Below are positions 51,033 to 57,325 of a DNA stretch of 64,000 bases, one piece after another. The stretch is taken from IMG/VR virus record IMGVR_UViG_3300023170_000007, positions 62,001 to 126,000 of that record; one strand, 5' to 3'. Every line of letters starts with the position of its first letter. The first letter of the stretch is position 1. A model generated the notes under the pieces. The model saw only the letters and a list, made by a program, of their open reading frames with translations, was not told where the DNA came from and made no database searches. Source of the stretch: a virus. The translations under genes and the position numbers were made by a program.

Positions 51033-51058
51033 CTCGCTTTTATACTATATCATCATGA

Positions 51059-51136
51059 GGGGCTATAGCTCAATCAGGTCAGAGCAACCGGCTCATAACC
51101 GGCAGGTTGTAGGTTCAAATCCTACTAGCCCTACCA
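51059..51136 (+). tRNA. tRNA with CAU anticodon (Met or Ile2), copy 1
   Basis: 78 nt cloverleaf: acceptor GGGGCTA/TAGCCCT (G1-U), D stem GCTC/GAGC, anticodon loop CTCATAA, T arm GTAGG-TTCAAAT-CCTAC, encoded ACCA. The 27:43 pair is A-C. It ends 25 bases before the tilS start, which favours tRNA-Ile2 whose C34 becomes lysidine. Elongator Met cannot be excluded. Confidence 0.9.
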
Positions 51137-51161
51137 AATGTTTAATCGGAGAAATGAATCA

Positions 51162-51815
51162 ATGATCCGACTTTCTTTTAAGCTTCCTTCTGAGATTGCA
51201 GTTGCCGTTTCTGGAGGGGCTGATTCTATGGCAGCCCTTGACTTTTTGCGACAGAATAGAAGGGTCAAGGTCCTCCACTTTAATCACGGCACCCACGGCG
51301 CCTCCGCCGCCGAGAGGGTAGTAACGAAGTATTGTGATCTACACAATCTAGAATTGGTGGTAGGCCATCTTGATGAATCCCCTGATTCGGGACAGTCACT
51401 TGAAGATTTCTGGCGTCAAGCTCGTTATTCTTTTTTTAGTGACAGTTGCGGTGGTCTTCCTGTAGTCACATGTCATCACCTTGACGATGTGGCTGAGACA
51501 TGGCTGTTCACCTCTTTGAATGGAAACCCTAAGCTTATTCCTTCTAAGAGAGACAATTACTTGAGACCCTTTCTGCAAACCCGGAAAGCCGTCTTTGAAG
51601 ATTGGTGTGACAGGAAAGACGTGGTGTATCACTACGATGAGAGTAACAACGACACGAGGTTTAATAGAAACTTCATCCGACATGAGATCATGCCTCGCGC
51701 GCTAAGGGTGAATCCGGGACTACATAAAGTTCTCCGTAAGAAGATCCAGCAAGATGTTGACGCTCATAGTTCTATCCACCAAGAAATGCGGATGATGTGG
51801 GCAAGCCTCACATAG
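51162..51815 (+). CDS. tilS: tRNA(Ile)-lysidine synthase, catalytic domain only
   Basis: A 217-residue PP-loop ATPase. AVSGGADSM (residues 15-23) is the SGGxDS loop, and HFNHGTHG, CHHLDDVAETWL, and NNDTRFNRNFIRHEIMP follow the TilS order. E. coli TilS has 432 residues; only the N-terminal catalytic domain is present. It converts C34 of tRNA-Ile2(CAU) to lysidine, so it decodes AUA. ATG 51162 follows GGAGA. The CAU tRNA gene is directly upstream. Confidence 0.88.
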   Translation: MIRLSFKLPSEIAVAVSGGADSMAALDFLRQNRRVKVLHFNHGTHGASAAERVVTKYCDLHNLELVVGHLDESPDSGQSLEDFWRQARYSFFSDSCGGLPVVTCHHLDDVAETWLFTSLNGNPKLIPSKRDNYLRPFLQTRKAVFEDWCDRKDVVYHYDESNNDTRFNRNFIRHEIMPRALRVNPGLHKVLRKKIQQDVDAHSSIHQEMRMMWASLT

Positions 51816-51830
51816 TAACAGAGTTTAAGA

Positions 51831-52091
51831 ATGCTTAGTATTAAGACGGGTGATATTGTCAAGTTTAAACCAAAGTACTATGGCCCTAACCAACCTGACC
51901 AGTGGGTAGGTGTCACAGGTATAGTACTTGAGGTGATTGATGCCGACGGCTCGAACACTGGATTAGAAGTGCTAGTTCAGCATCCTGATGAGCCAGCACC
52001 GATACCTGTTTTTGCTTTTGTTTCTGACGTAGAAAAGGTCAACTGTGAAGTCTGTGATTGTTATCCTTGTGATTGCCACCCTTGGGACTAA
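51831..52091 (+). CDS. Small beta-barrel protein with Cys-rich tail
   Basis: An 86-residue protein. KTGDIVKFKPKYYG and WVGVTGIVLEVI form a small barrel. The last ~15 residues (NCEVCDCYPCDCHPWD) hold five cysteines in CxxCxCxxCxC spacing, possibly a metal site. No family recognised. Confidence 0.5.
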   Translation: MLSIKTGDIVKFKPKYYGPNQPDQWVGVTGIVLEVIDADGSNTGLEVLVQHPDEPAPIPVFAFVSDVEKVNCEVCDCYPCDCHPWD

Positions 52092-52093
52092 AG

Positions 52094-52642
52094 ATGATTA
52101 CGTATGATTTCCCTCCTTCTACTCGTTCAATGACACGTAGAGAGAGGTATGCTGAAAAGCAGAAGACAGCAGAGTATCTACCAGTCATTATCGGCTGTGT
52201 TAATTTCGAGCATGATGGAAACCTTGCTTTCGTGATGCGTGCCGCTGCATGTTTTGGCGTGAAAGAGGTCCATGTTGTCGGATCTGTGCCCCACCGCGCA
52301 GAGCTAAAGAAGCTTTCTGGATCAATGTGCGATCTCGTAGAGATTGTTCAGCATAAGAGTCCTCGTTCATTTATCGAGTGGTGTACAGATAACCACGTGA
52401 AGATCGTAGCTGCTGAGCTTTGCGAAAAGTCTGAAAAGCTTCGTGATTATAATTTCATGTTTGAGGGTCTTACATGCATCTTTACCGGACATGAAACATC
52501 TGGAGTCCCTGGAGAGATTATTCATGTTGCCGACTGCGTAGAGATCGATATGAGAGGCCCAGGCTTTTGCTTGAACACCGCTCAGACGGCGAATATCATG
52601 TTGTATGAAGCATCAAAGCAGTACATCGGAGGTGCAGCTTGA
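52094..52642 (+). CDS. SpoU/TrmH-family 2'-O-ribose methyltransferase
   Basis: A 182-residue SPOUT methylase. Motif 1 is FEHDGNLAFVMRAAACFG, motif 2 CIFTGHETSGVPGEII and motif 3 CLNTAQTANIMLYEA, all in place for the knotted SAM site. Targets of the family are ribose 2'-hydroxyls in tRNA or rRNA. It lies near tilS and the tRNA cluster, so phage tRNA is a likely target. ATG 52094 is the first Met next to the conserved part. Confidence 0.88.
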   Translation: MITYDFPPSTRSMTRRERYAEKQKTAEYLPVIIGCVNFEHDGNLAFVMRAAACFGVKEVHVVGSVPHRAELKKLSGSMCDLVEIVQHKSPRSFIEWCTDNHVKIVAAELCEKSEKLRDYNFMFEGLTCIFTGHETSGVPGEIIHVADCVEIDMRGPGFCLNTAQTANIMLYEASKQYIGGAA

Positions 52643-52812
52643 AAGTAAAAGATCTTATCAAAATGTTAGAGCTCCAAGACCCTGAAGAGCGAGTCGTGAT
52701 GAAGAACCTGCAGGCAGACCCTCGTGAGCGACCTCATGTATATGAACAGTTCAGAGTATATGAGCGTGACGGAGACGTCGTGGTCGACGCTTACAGGAAG
52801 GTCTATAAGTGA
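52639..52812 (+). CDS. Small charged protein
   Basis: A 57-residue protein with TTG start after GGAGG (52628-52632), overlapping the SpoU stop and the next GTG. VKDLIKMLELQDPEERVVMK begins with a short helix and continues with beta strands (YEQFRVYERDGDVVVDAY). Small proteins of this kind are common in phages; function unknown. Confidence 0.55.
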   Translation: MKVKDLIKMLELQDPEERVVMKNLQADPRERPHVYEQFRVYERDGDVVVDAYRKVYK

Positions 52813-53060
52813 TTCGTAGCTGCGAATTCATAGAAGCGCACAATGTCGATGCGCTCGGAAATAAGATCAAGTCAATATGGGTCCCTCGCCCGACAAGCTG
52901 GCTGGGAGGCTGGGCTCGACATCAGTGGCTTAAGAAACACTTCGGTCAAGAGTGCTCGATTGCGAGCCCTGAGTGGTGGAAAGTTTTGACAGACCGACAC
53001 GGTCCACCAAAGGTACTTATCGAAGAAGACGGAGTTTACAGAGTGGAGAGCAAAGAATGA
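52809..53060 (+). CDS. Unknown protein
   Basis: An 83-residue protein starting GTG and overlapping the previous stop (GTGA). It contains VPRPTSWLGGWARHQWLKKHFG. No family recognised. It overlaps the next gene by 4 bases. Confidence 0.5.
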   Translation: MIRSCEFIEAHNVDALGNKIKSIWVPRPTSWLGGWARHQWLKKHFGQECSIASPEWWKVLTDRHGPPKVLIEEDGVYRVESKE

Positions 53061-53206
53061 AGTGGGAAGTTAGACCCCTCGAGCCCGACGGCTGGGGAAT
53101 TTTTTTGATGCAGAAATTTTGCAAGACCGATGAACCTGTCTGTTATGCGAGGTCAGCCTCGAAAGAAGCAGCCGAGCGTATGGTCAAGCGGATGAACGAA
53201 GGATGA
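53057..53206 (+). CDS. Small protein, unknown
   Basis: A 49-residue protein (MKWEVRPLEPDGWGIFLMQK) with GGAGAG upstream of ATG 53057. The last residues (SKEAAERMVKRMNEG) form a helix. Short overlaps with both neighbours support translation. Confidence 0.5.
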   Translation: MKWEVRPLEPDGWGIFLMQKFCKTDEPVCYARSASKEAAERMVKRMNEG

Positions 53207-53502
53207 GGTGCCACAAGTGTGACGAGGGTGTCCTGCAGATAACAGCACTAACCCCGCCAGACGAAGGGTGGGCTATTGGCTGTAATCGGTGTGATTATTC
53301 CAGTTGGATCCCAACAGCAGACCAAATGGTAACAGCACAGCCTATGATTGCGCCAACAAAGATCAAGTGGAAAATCAAATGGATTCCTCAAAGGGAAAGC
53401 TCTTATCAAGGGCTATCTGAGCATCCACTAGATTGCCCTTGGCATAAAGATTGGCACGCTTGTAATTGTGGTTTATATAATACAAAGGAAGACGAAGAAT
53501 GA
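53203..53502 (+). CDS. Small zinc-ribbon-like protein
   Basis: A 99-residue protein with paired cysteines MRCHKCDEG and GCNRCDYSSW (zinc ribbon spacing) and a second Cys/His group near the end (CPWHKDWHACNCG). It may bind nucleic acid or a protein partner. Last gene before the tRNA cluster. Confidence 0.55.
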   Translation: MRCHKCDEGVLQITALTPPDEGWAIGCNRCDYSSWIPTADQMVTAQPMIAPTKIKWKIKWIPQRESSYQGLSEHPLDCPWHKDWHACNCGLYNTKEDEE

Positions 53503-53551
53503 AAGTCGTCACCTAAGTCTAAACAAGAAGTCATAAATAATCTTCTAAAGC

Positions 53552-53580
53552 GTGTAAACGAACGGCCACTGTGATATAAT
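53552..53580 (+). promoter_or_regulatory. Phage promoter GTGTAA-N17-TATAAT for the tRNA cluster
   Basis: GTGTAA (53552-53557) and TATAAT (53575-53580), spacer 17. The transcript would begin near 53587 with a TTGGTGG leader able to form a hairpin with CCACC (53610-53614), and continue into the introned tRNA-Arg gene. Confidence 0.65.
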
Positions 53581-53659
53581 CTAAATGTTGGTGGGGATGG
53601 AAACTAACCACCGCGACCTTTGAAAACTTAATAGCGAAAAGCATTTAGTTATTGTGAAT

Positions 53660-53941
53660 GCGCTCATAGCTCAGCTGGATAGAGCAACGGCCTTTAAGCA
53701 ATAGGAGCCTCATATTGGAAACAGTATGTTGCGTACACTCTCAAATTCGGGGAAACCTTTAAAATGGCAATCCCGAGCCAAGCCTCGAAAGAGGAAGGTG
53801 TAGAGACTAAACGGGAGTGGCCTAAGTCCCAATGGGATATGGTTGAGAGATAGTCCAGACCACAAACACTTCGGTGGTAGCGAAAGCTATAGTGGTAAGC
53901 TAAGCCGTGGGTCCCAGGTTCGAGTCCTGGTGAGCGCGCCA
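53660..53941 (+). tRNA. tRNA-Arg (UCU), interrupted by a group I intron
   Basis: Exons 53660-53694 and 53900-53941 join to a 77 nt tRNA. The acceptor GCGCTCA/TGAGCGC, D arm AGCTCAGCTGGATAGAGC, anticodon stem ACGGC/GCCGT, T arm CCAGG-TTCGAGT-CCTGG and GCCA all fit. The spliced loop is CTTCTAA, anticodon UCU. The intron sits after U34. D-loop A20 and discriminator G73 agree with Arg. Confidence 0.9.
53695..53899 (+). other. Group I intron in tRNA-Arg (205 nt)
   Basis: The core CAAATTCGGGGAAACC, AATCCCGAGCCAAGC, GAAGGTGTAGAGACT and ACGGG elements match the group IC3 introns of cyanobacterial tRNA-Leu(UAA). The 5' exon ends in U and the intron ends in G (53899). It holds no open reading frame, so no homing endonuclease. 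Its last ~45 bases are nearly the same as those of the tRNA-Lys intron. Confidence 0.88.
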
Positions 53942-54091
53942 TTTATGTGGGGGACACAGACCAGAGAGAAACAGGTGATGCTGGCTCGTGGTTGCGTAAG
54001 CGTGGTCGAAGTACTGACCTTACAGGCTGTGTCTAGATGAGGAAGCTGGGAACCTCATCACTTTTTCTTCAAAAAATATATCGCTGAAGTC

Positions 54092-54120
54092 TTGTAAACA
54101 CAGGTCCTTGGAGATATAAT
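54092..54120 (+). promoter_or_regulatory. Promoter TTGTAA-N17-TATAAT
   Basis: TTGTAA (54092-54097) and TATAAT (54115-54120), spacer 17, placed 45 bases before the second CAU tRNA. The following TTGGTGGAAATACCACACAA forms a hairpin and shares TATAATCTAAA and TTGGTGG with the promoter at 53552. Confidence 0.65.
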
Positions 54121-54164
54121 CTAAAAGTAAAAGTTGGTGGAAATACCACACAACTTCAAAATAC

Positions 54165-54242
54165 GGGGCTATAGCTCAATCAGGTCAGAGCGTCCGGCTC
54201 ATAACCGGCAGGTTGTAGGTTCAAATCCTACTAGCCCTACCA
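54165..54242 (+). tRNA. tRNA with CAU anticodon (Met or Ile2), copy 2
   Basis: 78 nt, the same as the 51059 copy except two bases next to the anticodon stem (GT instead of AA), so pair 27:43 is U-C here. All other arms are identical, with encoded CCA. One of the copies may serve as Ile2 for TilS, or both may. Confidence 0.9.
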
Positions 54243-54247
54243 ATTTT

Positions 54248-54571
54248 GGCTGAATGGTGGAATCGGTATACACAGGAGACTTCGCGGGATCAAGGTAAAA
54301 ACTTGATCAAATATTGAGCACCTTGGGAGAAATCCCATGAGTGAATCTGGTCAAATTCGGGGAAACCTTAACAGATAAAGCTGATGGCAATCCCGAGCCA
54401 AGCCCGAAAGGGAAGGTGTAGAGACTTGACGGCCAGCCCTTAACAGGTAATGCTGAAGGTGAAGAGAAAGTCCAGACCACAAACAACTTCGGTTGGCAGT
54501 GAAAACTGTAGAGGGTAAGAAAATCTCCCGGTCACATGACCTTGCGGGTTCGAGTCCCGCTTCAGCTACCA
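54248..54571 (+). tRNA. tRNA-Leu (UAA), interrupted by a group I intron
   Basis: Exons 54248-54282 and 54520-54571 give an 87 nt class II tRNA. Acceptor GGCTGAA/TTCAGCT, anticodon stem GGAGA/TCTCC, spliced loop CTTAAAA (anticodon UAA), long variable arm (CGGTCACATGACCTTG), T arm GCGGG/CCCGC, ACCA. The intron lies between U34 and A35, the same place as in cyanobacterial and plastid tRNA-Leu. Confidence 0.92.
54283..54519 (+). other. Group I intron in tRNA-Leu (237 nt)
   Basis: Same IC3-like core as the other two: CAAATTCGGGGAAACC, AATCCCGAGCCAAGC, GGTGTAGAGACT. A P2-type hairpin GATCAAG/CTTGATC follows the 5' splice site. The intron ends in G (54519). No reading frame inside. It is the longest and most different of the three. 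Confidence 0.88.
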
Positions 54572-54607
54572 ATCATCGATATATTTATCAACAACAAAAT
54601 CGTCATT

Positions 54608-54692
54608 GGGTGTTTCGGTGACGTTGCAACGCCGCTGGCGCCATAGTACATTATACCTAGTACATGTGAACCCAGGAGAAACACCCTCCTGG
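54608..54692 (+). ncRNA. Candidate pseudoknotted small RNA
   Basis: Between tRNA-Leu and tRNA-Asn, CCAGGAG (54672-54678) pairs with CTCCTGG (54686-54692). The seven-base loop AAACACC is complementary to GGTGTTT at 54609-54615, which makes a compact pseudoknot. The same upstream segment could instead form a nine-pair helix that excludes the hairpin. No reading frame. Similar stable RNAs of unknown role lie in the T4 tRNA cluster. Confidence 0.4.
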
Positions 54693-54727
54693 TAGTAACA
54701 TCATTCCGACATATTCATAACACATAT

Positions 54728-54802
54728 TGGGGAGTAACTCAGTGGTAGAGTGCGCGGCTGTTAACCGCTCGGTCGTGGGTTCGAATCCCACCTTCCCAGC
54801 CA
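54728..54802 (+). tRNA. tRNA-Asn (GUU)
   Basis: 75 nt: acceptor TGGGGAG/CTTCCCA, loop CTGTTAA (anticodon GUU), T arm GTGGG-TTCGAAT-CCCAC, GCCA. Pair 27:43 is C-U. No intron. Confidence 0.93.
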
Positions 54803-54808
54803 TCTTTC

Positions 54809-54883
54809 GCTCCCATAGTTTAACGGTAAGAATTCGGCGTTTTCACCGCTGCGGTAGGGGTTCGATTCCCCTTGGGAGTACCA
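54809..54883 (+). tRNA. tRNA-Glu (UUC)
   Basis: 75 nt: acceptor GCTCCCA/TGGGAGT (G1-U), anticodon stem CGGCG/CGCTG with loop TTTTCAC (anticodon UUC), T arm AGGGG-TTCGATT-CCCCT, ACCA. Six bases after tRNA-Asn, so likely one transcript. Confidence 0.92.
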
Positions 54884-54918
54884 AAACTTTTCGCTATTTC
54901 AAATATTGATATAATTTA

Positions 54919-55192
54919 GGGCCTATAGCTCAACAGGTAGAGCATCGGACTTTCAATGGGAGCTTCATCAGGTAACTGATGTCGAATAACTGCTCAAATT
55001 CGGGGAACTCTTAACAGGTAATGCTGATGACAATCCCGAGCCAAGCTTCGAAAGAAGAAGGTGTAGAGACTAGACGGGCAGCACCCCACGTGGGTGAAGG
55101 GATAGTCCAGACCACAAACACTTCGGTGGTAGCGAAAGCTATAGTGGTACGTAATCCGCAGGTTCAGGGTTCGAGTCCCTGTGGGCCCACCA
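54919..55192 (+). tRNA. tRNA-Lys (UUU), interrupted by a group I intron
   Basis: Exons 54919-54953 and 55152-55192 join to a 76 nt tRNA. Acceptor GGGCCTA/TGGGCCC, spliced loop CTTTTAA (anticodon UUU), T arm CAGGG-TTCGAGT-CCCTG, ACCA. The intron must end with G (55151), which puts the insertion between U35 and U36, one base later than in the Arg and Leu genes. A TATAAT lies just upstream. Confidence 0.88.
54954..55151 (+). other. Group I intron in tRNA-Lys (198 nt)
   Basis: IC3-like core shared with the other two introns. From the AGTCCAGACC element to the 3' end it is nearly the same as the tRNA-Arg intron, which shows recent common origin although the tRNA and the insertion position differ. 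The 5' side pairs CTTT of the exon with GGAG of the intron guide. No reading frame inside. Confidence 0.88.
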
Positions 55193-55214
55193 TTCTTCTT
55201 CAAGGAACACCACT

Positions 55215-55406
55215 ATGTTAGTTACAAGACTGTCAGCGCCTTCGCCGGGTATGCCAGATTACTTTGAACTGTACTCTAAGTGGTGGGCTGTAGCTGTTCG
55301 CACTGGAGAAAATCATGCGCTACAGGAAGCTCATCGCTTTGCGAGACTAGCTGAAGAGTTCGGTCAAGCGATTATTCATGATGACGAAACACAAGAAGAT
55401 TTTTAG
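55215..55406 (+). CDS. Small helical protein inside the tRNA cluster
   Basis: A 63-residue protein. YFELYSKWWAVAVRTGENH and the following helix suggest a compact helical fold. AAGGA lies upstream of ATG. Its stop codon overlaps the first base of the next tRNA. No family recognised. Confidence 0.5.
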   Translation: MLVTRLSAPSPGMPDYFELYSKWWAVAVRTGENHALQEAHRFARLAEEFGQAIIHDDETQEDF

Positions 55407-55491
55407 CCTGAGTGATGGAATGGTAGACATGAAGCACTCAAAATGCTTTGCTCTTAAGAGCGTGTGAGTTCGAATCTCACCTCAGGCACCA
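55406..55491 (+). tRNA. tRNA-Leu (CAA)
   Basis: 86 nt class II tRNA: acceptor GCCTGAG/CTCAGGC, anticodon stem AAGCA/TGCTT with loop CTCAAAA (CAA), variable arm TGCTCTTAAGAGCG, T arm GTGAG-TTCGAAT-CTCAC, ACCA. It has no intron, unlike the UAA isoacceptor. Confidence 0.93.
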
Positions 55492-55509
55492 GTTTATTTT
55501 TTATTTTGT

Positions 55510-55585
55510 TGGGGTATGGCGCAATAGGTAGCGCAGCGGCCTTTGACTCCGCAGGTTCTAGGTTCGAGTCCTAGTGCCCCAGCCA
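55510..55585 (+). tRNA. tRNA-Gln (UUG)
   Basis: 76 nt: acceptor TGGGGTA/TGCCCCA, loop CTTTGAC (anticodon UUG), T arm CTAGG-TTCGAGT-CCTAG, GCCA. The closing pair 31:39 of the anticodon stem is C-U. Confidence 0.9.
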
Positions 55586-55606
55586 GTTTCTATAAGAGAG
55601 TGTGAT

Positions 55607-55741
55607 ATGGATACAGCAACTTTCATTCTAGGTCTTGGTGTAATTATTATAGGAGTTTTGTCCCTGATCGTGGTCAAGCTGCCTAAGTTCCCAGGACCGC
55701 CCACCGACGTAGAAGATGAAGATCCAGGACGTGAAGTATGA
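55607..55741 (+). CDS. Small single-pass membrane protein
   Basis: A 44-residue protein, one hydrophobic helix (FILGLGVIIIGVLSLIVV) followed by a Pro-rich acidic tail. Its stop overlaps the next ATG (ATGA). GAGAGTG precedes the start. No family recognised. Confidence 0.5.
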   Translation: MDTATFILGLGVIIIGVLSLIVVKLPKFPGPPTDVEDEDPGREV

Positions 55742-55827
55742 AGTTTCGACCTGAACTTCCTGACGTTTTTGGCTTTTTTGTTATCATTCTTTACGCTGTT
55801 TTTATTGTGAAGCTTTTTTGTGGTTAG
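55738..55827 (+). CDS. Very small membrane peptide
   Basis: A 29-residue peptide, mostly one hydrophobic helix (VFGFFVIILYAVFIVKLF). Coupled to the preceding membrane protein by ATGA. Coding status is plausible but unproven. Confidence 0.4.
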   Translation: MKFRPELPDVFGFFVIILYAVFIVKLFCG

Positions 55828-55831
55828 CGCG

Positions 55832-55860
55832 GTGTAAATGATCTTGGGGTTTCCTATAAT
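55832..55860 (+). promoter_or_regulatory. Phage promoter GTGTAA-N17-TATAAT
   Basis: GTGTAA (55832-55837) and TATAAT (55855-55860), spacer 17. No gene follows for 235 bases; instead a segment with long complementary arms is found, so the promoter probably drives a small RNA and the tRNA-Thr. Confidence 0.65.
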
Positions 55861-55866
55861 CCTATA

Positions 55867-56095
55867 GATAGATTAAAGGATAGAAAAAACTGATGAACAA
55901 AAGTGTTTAATACCTTCTTATCGGGGGTAGGCTTCAGAAGCTTAGGGTCCTGCGGTTTCTGGTGACATTCGGGAAGCTTTTTGCTGTGTATGTGAAACAT
56001 GTCAAGGCCCCTTGGCATGAAGTAACTTTGGAAAAGTTGTTCTTTTGCGTTTAAATGAAGAAGGTTATGCCTTCCCGATTCTACCCCCACTTTTT
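55867..56095 (+). ncRNA. Candidate structured small RNA
   Basis: The segment has no reading frame with a ribosome site on the plus strand. GGGGGTAG (55923-55930) pairs with CTACCCCC (56081-56088), and CGGGAAG (55970-55976) with CTTCCCG (56071-56077), nested inside. CCTTCTT (55913-55919) is complementary to AAGAAGG (56058-56064), which would cross these helices as a pseudoknot. Small hairpins such as ATGT-GAA-ACAT lie within. TTTTT follows the outer helix, so it can end the transcript. No family recognised. Confidence 0.55.
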
Positions 56096-56171
56096 GCCGC
56101 CGTAGCTCAGTTGGTAGAGCCATCGATTTGTAATCGATCTGTCGGAGGTTCGAGTCCTCTCGGCGGCTCCA
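56096..56171 (+). tRNA. tRNA-Thr (UGU)
   Basis: 76 nt: acceptor GCCGCCG/CGGCGGC, anticodon stem ATCGA/TCGAT with loop TTTGTAA (UGU), T arm GGAGG-TTCGAGT-CCTCT, TCCA. Starts directly after the T run of the candidate RNA. Confidence 0.92.
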
Positions 56172-56206
56172 TTTTGTTAGCAAGAGCAGGAGCTATATAA
56201 GAATTG

Positions 56207-56872
56207 ATGCCCGAAGTACTAGATCAAGCGATATACCTTTTAGCAGCCGCCTCTCTCGGTTCTATGATCGGACTAGAGAGAGAAGTGCATGGCCAACCTG
56301 CTGGTCTTAGGACACACATGATCCTCTCCACTGGGGCTGCGCTAGCTGCAATACTATCCATATCATATTCTCAATTTCTGTCAAATCCAGACTTGCCGTC
56401 TGACCCTGGTCGCATTGTAGCTCAAGTAGTCAGCGGAGTGGGTTTTCTCGGCGCCGGCGCGATTATGAAGATGGGCGTTACTGTTAAGGGGCTAACAACG
56501 GCTAGCTCACTTTGGACGACTGCTATCGTAGGTATTGCGTGCGGTAGCGGCTATTTAGAGCTTGGGGCTATAACGACGGTCCTCGTGTTTGTGATCTTGA
56601 CAATTATTAATAAGGTTGAGAAAGCCTTGTTGACGACGTACAAAACTCACACTCTTAAAATTACTCTAGATGATAGACCTGGGATCGTGAAAGACGTCAA
56701 GACTTGCCTCGAGGAAAATAACGTCAAGCTTGTGTCTTTAAGCGCTGGTATGCCTGATAGAGAGAGTCTAAATCTTTCCATGGTGATCAGGAAACCTGAA
56801 GATCTTGGCATGGACAGTCTAATAAATACTTTGAACGGGTTCGCCGAGACTCGGTCGATGGATTTAAAATGA
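56207..56872 (+). CDS. MgtC/SapB family membrane protein
   Basis: A 221-residue protein. Four hydrophobic helices fill residues ~1-140. SMIGLEREVHGQPAGLRTHM is the MgtC signature, followed by GVGFLGAGAIMKMG and GLTTASSLWTTAIVG. The C-terminal ~75 residues form an ACT-like soluble domain (RPGIVKDVKTCLEENNV). MgtC in bacteria affects magnesium adaptation and F-ATPase activity. Its presence in a phage is unusual. A TTG three bases upstream is closer to the AGGAG. Confidence 0.88.
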   Translation: MPEVLDQAIYLLAAASLGSMIGLEREVHGQPAGLRTHMILSTGAALAAILSISYSQFLSNPDLPSDPGRIVAQVVSGVGFLGAGAIMKMGVTVKGLTTASSLWTTAIVGIACGSGYLELGAITTVLVFVILTIINKVEKALLTTYKTHTLKITLDDRPGIVKDVKTCLEENNVKLVSLSAGMPDRESLNLSMVIRKPEDLGMDSLINTLNGFAETRSMDLK

Positions 56873-56935
56873 ACCATGTAAATCTTCACCGACATTTCTA
56901 TTATCTAATATAAAACCAGGAGGTAACTGTGCCAA

Positions 56936-57301
56936 GTGTACTATCAAGCTAAGCAGCTAGCAATGAACAATGGTCGTCCTTACCATCTAGCAGCTATTCT
57001 GAGAAGGAATGGTCGAGTCGTTAAGGTCGGCGAAAATACTAATAAGACACACCCACGGTTCAAGCGCCAATATAAAGACGGTACGTGGGGATCCCATATG
57101 CATGCTGAAATGAACGTTCTACGTTTCGCTCAGCCTGGCGATGAGATTGAGGTGATGCGCTTTACCAAGTGTAGTGATCATCCGACGATGGCAAAGCCTT
57201 GTTCCATTTGTGAGTCAGAGATTCGTAAGTCTGGAATCAAGCGTGTCAAGTACACAAACTGGGATGGTGACTGGGAAGTGCTTGAAGTATCGAATACTTA
57301 A
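56936..57301 (+). CDS. Cytidine/deoxycytidylate deaminase-like protein
   Basis: A 121-residue zinc deaminase: HMHAEMNVL (HAE) and KPCSICESEI (PCxxC). The SDHPTMAK insertion before the cysteines is uncommon. Probable GTG start 12 bases after AGGAGG. It differs from the dCMP deaminase at 9.4 kb and may act on another base or nucleoside. Confidence 0.72.
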   Translation: MYYQAKQLAMNNGRPYHLAAILRRNGRVVKVGENTNKTHPRFKRQYKDGTWGSHMHAEMNVLRFAQPGDEIEVMRFTKCSDHPTMAKPCSICESEIRKSGIKRVKYTNWDGDWEVLEVSNT

Positions 57302-57325
57302 TCTCGAAAAAGAGGTAACATCTTA

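Noticed and set aside
53503-56171. Integration site (att) at a tRNA gene
   Set aside because: No integrase and no partial tRNA duplicate; the two CAU tRNAs are complete genes.
53694-56183. Minus-strand frames of 69-109 codons at 53694-53942, 54351-54572, 54994-55203 and 55854-56183
   Set aside because: They are antisense to tRNA genes and introns. Their similar N-terminal peptides come from conserved tRNA and intron bases, not from coding selection. No ribosome-binding sites.
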